DNA from: Micavibrio sp. UBA2638
GTDB lineage: Bacteria; Pseudomonadota; Alphaproteobacteria; Micavibrionales; Micavibrionaceae
DNA: 64,000 bases
Direction of reading: 5' to 3'
Assembly (NCBI GenBank): GCA_002359735.1
Contig: DENS01000002.1
Span: 28,215 to 92,214, forward strand
In this document: positions 1 to 8,271 of the stretch, in pieces
Numbering within the stretch: position 1 is the stretch's first letter
Layout of the letters: each line of letters begins with the position of its first letter
Made by a program: the position numbers and the translations under genes
The notes under the pieces: model-generated
Seen by the model: the letters and a program-made list of their open reading frames with translations, nothing else
Told to the model about the DNA's origin: nothing
Database searches by the model: none

Positions 1-1
1 A

Positions 2-745
2 CAAAAACAGGCTGAGCGCATCCATTCTGCAACATTTTTCACCACTTTAATTGATTTTGAAAATGCCGGTGATATGAAGTTGTTTATGGATGATGCCCAA
101 ATAGAGCTTATGGACAAAGCCATGGCAGAAACGGGCATGTTATCCGGAAAACAGCTGAATAAGACATTTAGCCTGTTGCGCGCCAACGATATGATCTGGT
201 CTTTTGTGATTAATAATTATCTGATGGGTAAGGAACCCTTCCCGTTTGATCTGTTGTTTTGGAATGACGATGCCACCAATATGCCCGCCGCCATGCACAG
301 TTTTTATTTACGCAAAATGTACCGTGATAATGTTTTGAAAGACCCGGGCGGGATACGCATGTACGATACGCCCATTGATGTGTCGCAGATAAAAACGCCA
401 TCCTTCTTTTTATCCACGCGCGAAGACCATATCGCCCCTTGGCGCGCCACTTACGCGGGGGCTAAATTATTTGCAGGGAAGGTTAAATTTACGCTGGCCG
501 CATCCGGGCATACGGCCGGTGTTGTCAATCACCCCGATAGAAACAAATATTGTTACTGGAGCAGCAATGATTTGCCGGGTACCCCTGAGCAGTGGCTGGA
601 TAGTGCCAAGGAATTTCAAGGCTCCTGGTGGCCGTACTGGTTAAAGTGGATCAAGCCGCGCAATGGCAAGATGGTGCAGGCGCGAAAAATCACCAAATTT
701 ATTGAAAAAGCCCCCGGCTCATACGTAAAAATGCGTTATTTATAG
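2..745 (+). CDS. phaC: Class I poly(3-hydroxyalkanoate) synthase PhaC, C-terminal part (5' truncated by the window)
   Basis: The frame is open from base 2, so the gene begins before the window; 247 residues are visible. PhaC polymerises (R)-3-hydroxyacyl-CoA into storage polyester at the granule surface. The visible part holds the late alpha/beta-hydrolase core: the NDDATNMP segment, the catalytic Asp in REDHIAPW and the catalytic His in ASGHTAGVVNHP, both in the spacing of class I synthases. The nucleophile Cys would lie upstream, outside the window. The C-terminus (GSYVKMRYL) is the family's usual end. An internal ATG at 74 is not the start, because the family sequence continues upstream of it (RIHSATFFTTLIDFE). 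Confidence 0.93.
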   Translation, partial: QKQAERIHSATFFTTLIDFENAGDMKLFMDDAQIELMDKAMAETGMLSGKQLNKTFSLLRANDMIWSFVINNYLMGKEPFPFDLLFWNDDATNMPAAMHSFYLRKMYRDNVLKDPGGIRMYDTPIDVSQIKTPSFFLSTREDHIAPWRATYAGAKLFAGKVKFTLAASGHTAGVVNHPDRNKYCYWSSNDLPGTPEQWLDSAKEFQGSWWPYWLKWIKPRNGKMVQARKITKFIEKAPGSYVKMRYL

Positions 746-802
746 ACAAAAAGATATAAACTATGATAAAACCTGCACACGGAAACAGAGAGGCTTAATA
801 TT

Positions 803-1153
803 ATGAAATGTTCATTACGGTCAGTTTTTAAAAAAGTTTGTGATTTTTTAATCGGTGATCCGCCCGAAAATTCAATAAAAATGGAAGAATTCTATGCCAT
901 TAAAGATATGATGCGTGAGCGCGGTTGCAATCTGGAATTCTTTTATCTGGGAACGTTGCGGTCTGATACGGTCTTTGATATGGGCATTATTGTTGATGAT
1001 ACAAACAGTGTCTATGAAATTATGCATGCCGAGGCCCATTTGTCGGAAGTTCATGAAATAGTGACCGGGCGCCCGCTGGACCGTGATAATGTCATCCACT
1101 ATAGCCCGCAAGAAGTCACGGCCTATAGTATGTCCCAACCGGGTATGTTCTAG
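803..1153 (+). CDS. Conserved hypothetical protein, 116 aa
   Basis: I do not recognise this family. It is a small soluble acidic protein without signal peptide or membrane segment. Its start is preceded by an AGAGAGGC-like purine stretch. It follows phaC by 57 bp in the same direction and could be co-transcribed with it. It is not a recognisable phasin: it lacks the long amphipathic helices of that family and has an alternating strand/helix look (IDDTNSVYEIM). Function unknown. Confidence 0.55.
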   Translation: MKCSLRSVFKKVCDFLIGDPPENSIKMEEFYAIKDMMRERGCNLEFFYLGTLRSDTVFDMGIIVDDTNSVYEIMHAEAHLSEVHEIVTGRPLDRDNVIHYSPQEVTAYSMSQPGMF

Positions 1154-1194
1154 CTTTATTGCAGGGTGTTACTCACTTTAGGGGGGGGCGGAGA

Positions 1195-1710
1195 TTAAAG
1201 GTATTCGCGGCTCAGTGTGACGTAGCGGCTGGCGGAGAATGTCAGAAATTCAATTTCTTCTTTTGTCAGATCACGCATATATTTTGCTGGAACGCCGCCC
1301 CATAGCTGCCCTGCCGGAACAACTGTTCCCGGGGTGACCAACGCGCCCGCAGCCACCATCGCCCCGTCTTCAATTTTTGCGTCATCCATAATGCAGGCTT
1401 TCATGCCAATGAAAGCGCGGTCGCCAATGGTGCAGGCATGTAATAAAGCCATATGCCCAACGGTGACATCATCACCGACATAGGTGCCTTGCGTGGTTGA
1501 GGAGACATGAATGACCGTACCATCCTGTATATTGCTGCGTTTGCCAATTGTTACATCATTGACATCCCCTCGAATGGTGCATCCATACCAGATGGAACTT
1601 TCAGCCCCGATACGGACATTGCCAATCAGGCAGGCGGTCTCGGCCACAAAGGTGTTCATGTGGTCGTAATGGGGCGTTTTGTTGCGGATGGTTTTGATTA
1701 ATGGTTTCAT
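1195..1710 (-). CDS. Gamma-class carbonic anhydrase-like hexapeptide-repeat protein
   Basis: A 171-residue left-handed beta-helix protein of the YrdA/PaaY/gamma-CA family, which forms trimers and binds metal between subunits. Repeated hexapeptides such as IGAESSIWYGCTIRGDV run from about residue 28 to 130. The three metal-ligand histidines of the family are present: H68 in VIHV and H86 and H91 in GHMALLH. The C-terminal helix begins near LTKEEIEFL. It lies convergent to the hypothetical gene on its left and downstream of the rplM-rpsI terminator, so it probably has its own promoter. Whether it hydrates CO2 cannot be told from the sequence. Confidence 0.88.
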   Translation of the reverse strand: MKPLIKTIRNKTPHYDHMNTFVAETACLIGNVRIGAESSIWYGCTIRGDVNDVTIGKRSNIQDGTVIHVSSTTQGTYVGDDVTVGHMALLHACTIGDRAFIGMKACIMDDAKIEDGAMVAAGALVTPGTVVPAGQLWGGVPAKYMRDLTKEEIEFLTFSASRYVTLSREYL

Positions 1711-1756
1711 GGCATTACTTTAACCAAAATGATGAATGCGGTCGATGCGGAAATTA

Positions 1757-1791
1757 AAAAAGCCCCTTCCTGATAACAGGAAAGGGCTTTT
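1757..1791 (-). terminator. Rho-independent terminator of the rplM-rpsI operon
   Basis: A 15-bp stem with one mismatch around an ATAA/TTAT loop. On the minus strand the GC-rich stem is followed by six T residues. It lies about 65 bp past the rpsI stop codon. Confidence 0.85.
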
Positions 1792-1856
1792 CAGTAAGCC
1801 AAGAATTACAAACTTGTAGAGGAGATATGTAACCCTTGAAACACTTATAATATCTG

Positions 1857-2387
1857 TTAACGCTTTGCCCACTGTTTGGTACGACGGGCTTTGTGCTTAC
1901 CAACCTTTTTACGTTCAACAATCCGGTCATCACGTGTCAGCATACCGGCTTTTTTCAGCGGTGAACGCAATGACGGGTCAAAGTTTTGAAGCGCGCGTGA
2001 GATACCGTGACGTACGGCACCGGCCTGACCGGACAGGCCGCCGCCTGCCACTGTGCAGTTGATGTCGTAATGCCCGGCGGCATTCACAATCAGGAACGGT
2101 TGGTTCATGATCAACTGATGTGTCTTACGGGAGAAATAAGCCGTCTGGTCTTTGCCGTTGACGATAATCTTACCAGTCCCTTTTTTCAGCCATACACGGG
2201 CCACGGCGTCTTTACGACGACCAGTTGCATAGGCGCGGCCCAGTTTATCCAGCTTTGGTTCACGTTTCTCGCTAGCGGCTTCAGCGCCCTTGGTGTCAGC
2301 AGCAGCGGTTGTTGTCTTGGCGTCTTCCTTCACGGCCTGGCCAAGATCCTTCAAGTCACTTACAGTTTCAGTTTTCTTATCAGCCAT
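1857..2387 (-). CDS. rpsI: 30S ribosomal protein S9 with N-terminal extension
   Basis: Small-subunit ribosomal protein S9, whose C-terminal tail reaches the P-site tRNA. The conserved core starts near residue 50 (GRAYATGRRKDAVARVW) and includes the GGGLSGQAGAVRHGI loop and the basic tail ending in KQWAKR. The first 48 or so residues are a low-complexity, Lys/Glu/Ala-rich extension; many S9 proteins are about 130 residues and this one has 176. It follows rplM by 3 bp, the classic L13-S9 pair, and shares its promoter. Confidence 0.97.
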   Translation of the reverse strand: MADKKTETVSDLKDLGQAVKEDAKTTTAAADTKGAEAASEKREPKLDKLGRAYATGRRKDAVARVWLKKGTGKIIVNGKDQTAYFSRKTHQLIMNQPFLIVNAAGHYDINCTVAGGGLSGQAGAVRHGISRALQNFDPSLRSPLKKAGMLTRDDRIVERKKVGKHKARRTKQWAKR

Positions 2388-2390
2388 GTC

Positions 2391-2852
2391 TTATGCTCTC
2401 TTATTCTTGGGATTCATTGCTGCAACATCCAGAACTTCTGGCTTTTGCGCTTCGTGTGGGTGCTCCGTTCCGGCGTAAACGCGCAGATTGCTCATGACCT
2501 GACGCCCGAGTGGACCTTTCGGTAGCATACGCTCAACAGCTTTTTCTACAACGCGCTCAGGGTGCTTTCCATCAAGGATTTGGCCTTTTGAACGTTGCTT
2601 GATACCGCCAGGGTAGCCTGTGTGCCAGTAAAAGATGTCCTGGTCACGTTTGTTACCTGTCAGCTTCACCTTATCGGCATTAATAACAATCACGTTATCA
2701 CCGCAATCCATGTGCGGGGTGAATGACGGTTTGTGTTTACCGCGTAAACGCAGGGCAATTTGAGAAGCAAGACGGCCAAGCACAACATCTTCAGCGTCGA
2801 TAATCAGCCATTTTTTCTCGATCTCATTTGGTTTAATCGAATATGTTTTCAT
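2391..2852 (-). CDS. rplM: 50S ribosomal protein L13
   Basis: Large-subunit protein L13, 153 residues, near the family's usual length of 142-155. The N-terminal KKWLIIDAEDVVLGRLAS segment, the HMDCGDNVIVINADK core and the MLPKGPLGRQ motif are all present. It is the first gene of the rplM-rpsI operon. A promoter with a perfect -35 lies 33-61 bp upstream. Confidence 0.98.
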   Translation of the reverse strand: MKTYSIKPNEIEKKWLIIDAEDVVLGRLASQIALRLRGKHKPSFTPHMDCGDNVIVINADKVKLTGNKRDQDIFYWHTGYPGGIKQRSKGQILDGKHPERVVEKAVERMLPKGPLGRQVMSNLRVYAGTEHPHEAQKPEVLDVAAMNPKNKRA

Positions 2853-2884
2853 TGTTCTTTATTCCTTTTTCAAAGATGAACAGT

Positions 2885-2913
2885 GTTATGCCGTTAATTT
2901 TGCGCCCTGTCAA
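2885..2913 (-). promoter_or_regulatory. Sigma70-type promoter for rplM-rpsI
   Basis: On the minus strand TTGACA (2908-2913) is followed after exactly 17 bp by CATAAC (2885-2890). The -35 is a perfect match and the -10 matches at four of six positions. It lies just upstream of rplM, the first gene of the operon. Confidence 0.6.
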
Positions 2914-2953
2914 CATATTTATAATAAAATTCAGTCTGTTAGGCTGGCGGTGT

Positions 2954-3274
2954 TTAAATACCGCTATCGTTTGTGGTGCGGTTAACCCAGCCCATAAAGT
3001 CCTGACTGCCTGTTTGCGCCTCTATGGCAACAATGCATGGTGTATCATAAGGGTGAAGGCGCATAATGGCGGCCTCTAGCGCGGGATAGGTCTCCTTGGA
3101 TGTTTTAAAGATGACCGCGACCTCTTGTTCGTTTTGCACCTTGCCGTCCCACAGGTAAAGCGATTGGTGCGGCTGGAATATATTGACGCAGGCGGCAAGC
3201 CGTTGCGTAATAACGGGGGCGGCAATCTTTTCGGCTTCGGCCGTATTGGCGCAAGTTACATAGACTAGATACAT
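2954..3274 (-). CDS. cutA: CutA family divalent-cation tolerance protein
   Basis: A 106-residue trimeric ferredoxin-like-fold protein of the CutA1 family, linked genetically in E. coli to copper tolerance but with an unsettled biochemical role. Family marks visible: VYVTCANTAEAEKIA at the start, LAACVNIFQPHQSLYLWDGKV in the middle, and the HPYDTPCIVAI segment near the end. Length and ends match the family. It sits between rplM and dusB with separate spacing on each side. Confidence 0.93.
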   Translation of the reverse strand: MYLVYVTCANTAEAEKIAAPVITQRLAACVNIFQPHQSLYLWDGKVQNEQEVAVIFKTSKETYPALEAAIMRLHPYDTPCIVAIEAQTGSQDFMGWVNRTTNDSGI

Positions 3275-3323
3275 TGATGTGGTGTCCCTTTATGCATGGT
3301 GTTGACCGCGTAGTATTGGTGAC

Positions 3324-4307
3324 TTAGGCGGCATTTTTCAAGTCTTGTGCAAACAGCCTGTCAATCTCGGCTCGAACCATTTGCGGGTCAGTTAATTTAT
3401 TGACCCGTTCACGAAACGCATTGGCACCATGCAGGCCGTTTACATACCAGGCCAAATGCTTTCGTGCCAGGGCCACGCCTGTTCGTTGCCCGTAATAATC
3501 AATCATATCGTTATAATGTTTTATAATAAGGGCGTGCATTTCAACGGGCGCCGGCGGCGGCGGAATATCGTCCCCGCGCAAAAAATACATTATATCACGT
3601 ACGGCCCATGGCCTGCCTTGCGTGCCCCGCCCCACCATGACACCATCCGCCCCCGATTGTTTCAGGGCTTTTTGCGCCTGCTGCGGCGTTGCAATATCGC
3701 CATTGGCGATAACAGGAATGGAAACCGCCTGCTTTACCGGGGCTATCGCGGTCCAATTGGCTTGGCCTTTATACATTTGCATACGGGTGCGGCCATGAAC
3801 CGTCACCATTTTGATGCCAACATCTTCGGCACGCCGCGCCAGCTCTGGCGCATTGATGCAATCCTCATCCCAGCCTAGACGCATTTTTACCGTAACAGGA
3901 ACCGTAACGGCCTTTACGGTTGCGGCCATAATGTCCGTTGCCAGATCAATGTCGCGCATCAGGGCGGATCCTCCCATTTTATTGACGATTTTTTTGACCG
4001 GACATCCAAAGTTAATATCAATGATATTGGCCCCGCGCTCAACATTCATCTGGGCGGCTTTTGCCATGATTTCGGGCTCGCATCCGGCCAGTTGAACGGC
4101 CATAGGGAATTCTTCCGCGCAGGATGTGCTCATTTTCAGGGATTCGGCGCTATGTTGAATCATGGACCGGCTGGCGATCATTTCAGAAAAGACCAGCCCT
4201 GCCCCATAGCTTTTGACGATGCGGCGAAACGGTAAATCGGAAATACCCGATAGCGGGGCCAGAAAGACCGGATCATCAATGCGTATTGTTCCGATATGAA
4301 TACTCAT
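3324..4307 (-). CDS. dusB: tRNA-dihydrouridine synthase (DusB/NifR3 type)
   Basis: An FMN-dependent enzyme that reduces specific uridines in tRNA to dihydrouridine. The 327-residue TIM-barrel protein carries the N-terminal FLAPLSGISDLPFR FMN-binding motif, the INFGCPVKK loop with catalytic Cys102, VTVHGRTR, and the ADGVMVGRGTQGRPW phosphate-binding motif. The C-terminal helical domain is present. In other alphaproteobacteria this gene is often called nifR3 and precedes ntrBC; no ntr genes are near it here. Confidence 0.95.
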   Translation of the reverse strand: MSIHIGTIRIDDPVFLAPLSGISDLPFRRIVKSYGAGLVFSEMIASRSMIQHSAESLKMSTSCAEEFPMAVQLAGCEPEIMAKAAQMNVERGANIIDINFGCPVKKIVNKMGGSALMRDIDLATDIMAATVKAVTVPVTVKMRLGWDEDCINAPELARRAEDVGIKMVTVHGRTRMQMYKGQANWTAIAPVKQAVSIPVIANGDIATPQQAQKALKQSGADGVMVGRGTQGRPWAVRDIMYFLRGDDIPPPPAPVEMHALIIKHYNDMIDYYGQRTGVALARKHLAWYVNGLHGANAFRERVNKLTDPQMVRAEIDRLFAQDLKNAA

Positions 4308-4340
4308 AACATTCCATTTATGTGCGCCCCATCCGCAACG

Positions 4341-4385
4341 CCATTCATGCTCAAGCCATTCATGCTCACGCCATTCATGCTCACG
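4341..4385. repeat. Three tandem copies of a 15-bp unit
   Basis: The unit CCATTCATGCTCACG occurs three times end to end (4341-4355, 4356-4370, 4371-4385); the first copy differs at one base. It lies in the short gap between two minus-strand genes. A 45-bp array in a 94-bp gap could vary in copy number between strains. Confidence 0.9.
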
Positions 4386-4401
4386 CTATGGGCTTTATTG
4401 G

Positions 4402-5226
4402 CTATAGGCTCAGGGCATTTTGAATTTTTTGCCAAAACCCGCCGCCTGACTTCTCGCTTTTGACAGGTATATCAATAAAGCGGCTGGCGTCCTGCCAGGC
4501 GCGATCATCCGGGCTCAGTTCATCTTCCGGTTTGTTTTTCATGGCCTGCGTGATGCGCGCAAGGGCCTTGCACGCCGTTTTGAATTCGGGAACCTTATCC
4601 TGAATATCAATATATTCTGCGCGGTCATATTTTCCGTGCGGGCCGAGGGTATGCAATATTTTCATATAGCCCTTCGCAAAATCAAACAGGGCTTGCTTAT
4701 CGCCTTGGCGGGTGATCGTTTCCTCGTATAGGCGGTTGGTTTCAAACGGCACGTGAAATAAATACGACCCGCCTGTCCCGATTTGTATAAAGGCTTGGCC
4801 CGAGCTGGCAAATCCTCTGTAATGTCCTTCAATGACGTGATTGTCCATAAACGCATGAAATTGCATTTTCGTGTAATAATTTTCCAGCACTGCCTCAAAC
4901 CGGTCGGTAAGTTTATCTTCGTTGTCAGTTCGGCCGCGCTCTTTGTTGTTTTTTGCGCGGTGTTCTTCAAATTGTTCCATGATAACCGCCCCCACCAGCG
5001 GGGCAAAGGCCGTAATGAAATTAGCGCGCTGAATGTATAGCGCCTTGCTGTTGAACTGTGTTGTCAGATCAATGGTCGGTATTTTCAAATGATAACGCTG
5101 GCCCCAGCTCTTCACCGTTAATCCGTCTTCGTTAAACCGGCCATTATTTTCCAGCGCATCTGAAATGTTCTGGGCGCGGATGCGCGCGCTGTTGTTTAGT
5201 GCGTACCGTATTGTGTTATGATCCAT
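4402..5226 (-). CDS. Uncharacterised protein, 274 aa
   Basis: I do not recognise this protein. I chose the ATG at 5226 (MDHNTIRYAL) over one 54 bp upstream because GGGAG sits at ribosome-binding distance. It has no signal peptide. A predicted helical stretch containing FITAFAPLVGAVIMEQFEEHRAKNN is followed by a charged region and a globular C-terminal half with GFASSGQAFIQIGTGGSYLFHVP. It lies next to the tRNA-Pro island boundary but outside the 58-bp repeats, so it belongs to the host chromosome. Confidence 0.6.
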   Translation of the reverse strand: MDHNTIRYALNNSARIRAQNISDALENNGRFNEDGLTVKSWGQRYHLKIPTIDLTTQFNSKALYIQRANFITAFAPLVGAVIMEQFEEHRAKNNKERGRTDNEDKLTDRFEAVLENYYTKMQFHAFMDNHVIEGHYRGFASSGQAFIQIGTGGSYLFHVPFETNRLYEETITRQGDKQALFDFAKGYMKILHTLGPHGKYDRAEYIDIQDKVPEFKTACKALARITQAMKNKPEDELSPDDRAWQDASRFIDIPVKSEKSGGGFWQKIQNALSL

Positions 5227-5373
5227 CTTGATCTCCCTGCTGCCTGCTTGATGGGGTTGCGATTGTTTTAGACATAACACGCCCGCCTGTCAATGTCTGG
5301 CTCAAAAGGAAGTGCCGTCAATTATCAGATAGCCCCCGCATAATGATAAAGGGTTGTTGAATTGTGAAGAAAG

Positions 5374-5431
5374 AATGGTCGGAACGAGAGGATTTGAACC
5401 TCCGACCCCTTGCACCCCATGCAAGTGCGCT
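5374..5431. repeat. Left attachment-site repeat (58 bp)
   Basis: Identical over 58 bp to 14664-14721. It covers the anticodon arm, T arm, 3' acceptor strand and CCA of tRNA-Pro. It marks the distal junction of the integrated element. Confidence 0.92.
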
Positions 5432-5469
5432 TGTGCGCCTCGTTGCACTCGGCTGTACCAGACTGCGCT
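5376..5469 (-). pseudogene. Disrupted tRNA-Pro copy at the element's left end
   Basis: Read on the minus strand, this has an intact 3' half of tRNA-Pro(GGG), including CCA. Its 5' half keeps only GCGCAGTCTGGTA (one base different from the intact gene's GCGCAGCCTGGTA). A 25-nt insertion then separates this from the GCGCACTTGC that should follow directly. The 5' acceptor strand (CGGAACG) is absent, so no cloverleaf can form. It is the attachment-site remnant rather than a working tRNA. Confidence 0.8.
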
Positions 5470-5530
5470 AAAAATCTATTAAAAACAGCCTGTTATTAGC
5501 TTCATTATAAAATGGGGTTATAGCATCCGC

Positions 5531-5568
5531 AAGCAAATAATTGTGGTTAGTGTGGACAGGGTGTGGAT
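5531..5568 (+). promoter_or_regulatory. Candidate integrase arm-type sites, left end
   Basis: TGTGG begins at 5532, 5551 and 5562, in the contexts TGTGGTTAG, TGTGGACAGG and TGTGGATGA. The second and third are 11 bp apart. The same TGTGGAT/TGTGGACAGG pair, also 11 bp apart, lies just inside the right end at 14579-14599. Helically phased repeats near both ends suggest recombinase arm-binding sites; this is inference. Confidence 0.4.
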
Positions 5569-5662
5569 GAGCATGAGGCCAATACCCCTATGGGGACTTA
5601 ACTATGCCCAACCATATTGAACACCCTCACGAAAAAATATGTCGGATTTTTGATGTGACTAA

Positions 5663-8269
5663 TTAAGCGAGAACTTCATTGATCTGATCGAAGAAGTCTT
5701 TGCCTTCCAATCCACTGGATGCCAGAAGGAATAAATGCCCTGATTTAGAAGCCCACAACTTACCGACATTATGCTTCTCTTTCGTGTCTTCATTCGTAAG
5801 AAGGTGCGCCCCTTTGTATTCGATCACAAGCAAGCGTCCATCCTTTAACTTCGCCACGAAGTCTGGATAGAACTTATCGGTGGACGTAGGAAGCCAGAAC
5901 GCATGATCTGGATTACGTTCAATGTTCCGAACCCAAAACTCGATCAAAGGGTTCTTATCCAATGCAAAGGCAAAATCAGCTTCCTCCTTATTCATATCAG
6001 CTATACGTGGGTAGTAATGGTTTTTAAACTTGTACTGCCCCTCATAAAGCCTGTTAGCAGGATACTGTGCTGGATCAAATGTGAAACTAAACTCACCAAT
6101 ATCCACCTCAGCGATAGCATCAGGAGAGAATAAACACTGTTGAAACCCTAGCTTCGTAGCTGACTTACGATACTCCGCAATTTTCTCTCTCGTCACTTTC
6201 TCAAGCAAGAACTTACCCAAGACAAGCTTGCCCATATCTAAATCACTGCGCTTAAGAAGGTAATCAACCAATCGGCGTAAGAACTCTAACATTTCCGATT
6301 GATTAACATCAGGCTGCTTTAAGCGTCTATCTAGCCAACGGCTCAGCTCCAGCTCAGTCCACGGCGTATCAATACCTTCCAGAGATAACTGCTGCTCACG
6401 ATCCGCATATTGAACCACGACCTTCTTGCCTTCAATATCAGCCATGAAGTGCTTGGCATCATCATTAACCGTAAAGTCGGCCTGCGTAAGTTGAGCAGGA
6501 AAATCAAGCAAACTCCACCCATGAGCATAAAGGCACGTTTCTGGCTCAGCCAACTCCAGACCATCTTCAAATCTCAAAGCAAGTTGCGGAATAGAGAAGC
6601 TTAAGCCTTTCTCTGCGGGCGTAGCACTCGCCTCTTGATGCTTCTGCTGTATCTTGGCAGCTAACTGGAACTCTTTCTTATCCTTACCCTTAATCGTCTT
6701 GGAAATCTTGGTAATGACATCATCTGTCATCGTTCCCTTAACTTTAAGAGCAAACTCACCACTTTCCTGCTCAACAACTTCAACGGTGGCTTGTTCAGCA
6801 AGATCAAGACTAGATAAATCAGGCTTCTCGCTTAGGATGACGCTAAATGCCTTTTCCTGCTGCACATCACTCATGCCAGACATAGGGTATTGATAAGTAT
6901 ATTCTTTTGCTTCTTCTTCCTCGAACCCCATGCTCACCAGACGCTCATAGAGCTTGTTCTGTGCATTGATCCAACTACGGGAAGACACATGAGCATAAGC
7001 GCGATTAAGCTCCTCCTGCGTCCTGATCTTTGCGTATGGCATACGAAGCACACGCCCTAACAACTGTTCAACCGCCGTGGGTGAGGTTGTATTCGCTACA
7101 GAACAGAGAATGTAAGCAAACGGGCAATCCCATCCTTCCTTCAACGCCTGAATAGTAATCACATATTCAATCGGACAGTTCGGATCAAACAGGTTAATAC
7201 TGTCCAGCTCCTTCTGATCCCCTGTAGCAATAGCAATCTTCTCACGCGGGATATTATTATTCTCGGTCAGTTCCTCCAGCAGAACCTCAACCGTTACATC
7301 ACGGTTCGCACTCTCGGCCTGAAACAACACGATAGGACGAATATAGTCCTTATCCTTCTTCGCTAGGTCATCCAGCTTCTCACGCTCCAATATACTCGCG
7401 CTCAGGGCTTGCTGCCATGTCTTATGCTCCGATAGCATGATCGGCAGCTTAATCATCTGCTCCGCCTTCAATTCCGCCGCAGAGACAGAATAAAGCACAT
7501 TAGAGTTATCCGCAGGTGTCGCCGTATATTCCACCACACAGGACGGTCTAATGCGGCTAAACATATCCATACTCAAACCAGACTTCGCATTATGCGCCTC
7601 ATCCACAATCACGAGAGGGCGATGGTGTGCCAGCAAGTTCGCAAGTGAGAATTTAAGCTTACCCTTATGCTCACCATCCGTGAACCGCTCCAGCCCCTCG
7701 GCATGACTTGGTATCTTGGTGAAGTGAGGCTCAAGGTTCTCATTATGAGCATAGACCTTACGAATACTCGTATCCTCCACGCGGAAGGATTGGAAGGTGG
7801 AAACAATCACACAAGCACGATCCCGCAAGTCCTGCGGTCTAATCTGCTCATAATCATCAATATCATAAACTTGGAAGCGCCCCTCGAACGCCTTATCCAA
7901 TGCCATACGGTTCGCATTACGCGGGTTCTTGAGCGTCTCCAGCGTCTGAGCCTTAATCGCTTCGGATGGAACAAACCACATCGTAACAGGGAACTCACGC
8001 TCAATGTAACTCTCTGCCGCCAACTGGATCGTATAGGCAGATAGAAGCGTCTTACCACCGCCCGTAGGCAAGCGCATACACACATAAGGCACATCCGCAC
8101 AACCATCCGCAGGAAGAGCCTGATACGGCTTAAAATGCTCAAGCTCCAGTACCTCCTTCAACACATGATCGTAGCCTGTCTTCGCATCACTAAACCGCGC
8201 CTGCTCCAGATAGCTGCGTAGAACCTTCAATGTATTCGCTTGGTATTTCTTAAGCTGTATATTTGCCAT
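5663..8269 (-). CDS. res: Type III restriction endonuclease Res subunit (helicase-nuclease)
   Basis: Translocating and cleaving subunit of a type III restriction-modification enzyme; acts in complex with Mod on unmodified sites. The 868-residue protein has a superfamily-2 helicase core: Walker A PTGGGKT at 68-74, DEAH at 223-226, the TATP motif at 249-252, and the late motifs ALKEGWDCPFAYIL and QLLGRVLRMP. A C-terminal PD-(D/E)xK nuclease follows: PDF near 802 and EYK at 817-819. It starts 2 bp after the mod stop codon, so the two form an operon. Length is somewhat below the classical EcoP15I Res, but all key residues are present and no frame break is seen. Confidence 0.93.
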   Translation of the reverse strand: MANIQLKKYQANTLKVLRSYLEQARFSDAKTGYDHVLKEVLELEHFKPYQALPADGCADVPYVCMRLPTGGGKTLLSAYTIQLAAESYIEREFPVTMWFVPSEAIKAQTLETLKNPRNANRMALDKAFEGRFQVYDIDDYEQIRPQDLRDRACVIVSTFQSFRVEDTSIRKVYAHNENLEPHFTKIPSHAEGLERFTDGEHKGKLKFSLANLLAHHRPLVIVDEAHNAKSGLSMDMFSRIRPSCVVEYTATPADNSNVLYSVSAAELKAEQMIKLPIMLSEHKTWQQALSASILEREKLDDLAKKDKDYIRPIVLFQAESANRDVTVEVLLEELTENNNIPREKIAIATGDQKELDSINLFDPNCPIEYVITIQALKEGWDCPFAYILCSVANTTSPTAVEQLLGRVLRMPYAKIRTQEELNRAYAHVSSRSWINAQNKLYERLVSMGFEEEEAKEYTYQYPMSGMSDVQQEKAFSVILSEKPDLSSLDLAEQATVEVVEQESGEFALKVKGTMTDDVITKISKTIKGKDKKEFQLAAKIQQKHQEASATPAEKGLSFSIPQLALRFEDGLELAEPETCLYAHGWSLLDFPAQLTQADFTVNDDAKHFMADIEGKKVVVQYADREQQLSLEGIDTPWTELELSRWLDRRLKQPDVNQSEMLEFLRRLVDYLLKRSDLDMGKLVLGKFLLEKVTREKIAEYRKSATKLGFQQCLFSPDAIAEVDIGEFSFTFDPAQYPANRLYEGQYKFKNHYYPRIADMNKEEADFAFALDKNPLIEFWVRNIERNPDHAFWLPTSTDKFYPDFVAKLKDGRLLVIEYKGAHLLTNEDTKEKHNVGKLWASKSGHLFLLASSGLEGKDFFDQINEVLA

Positions 8270-8271
8270 GA

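Noticed and set aside
5281..5373. Gene or regulatory site between the 274-aa gene and the left attachment repeat
   Set aside because: Nothing beyond AT-rich spacer was found.
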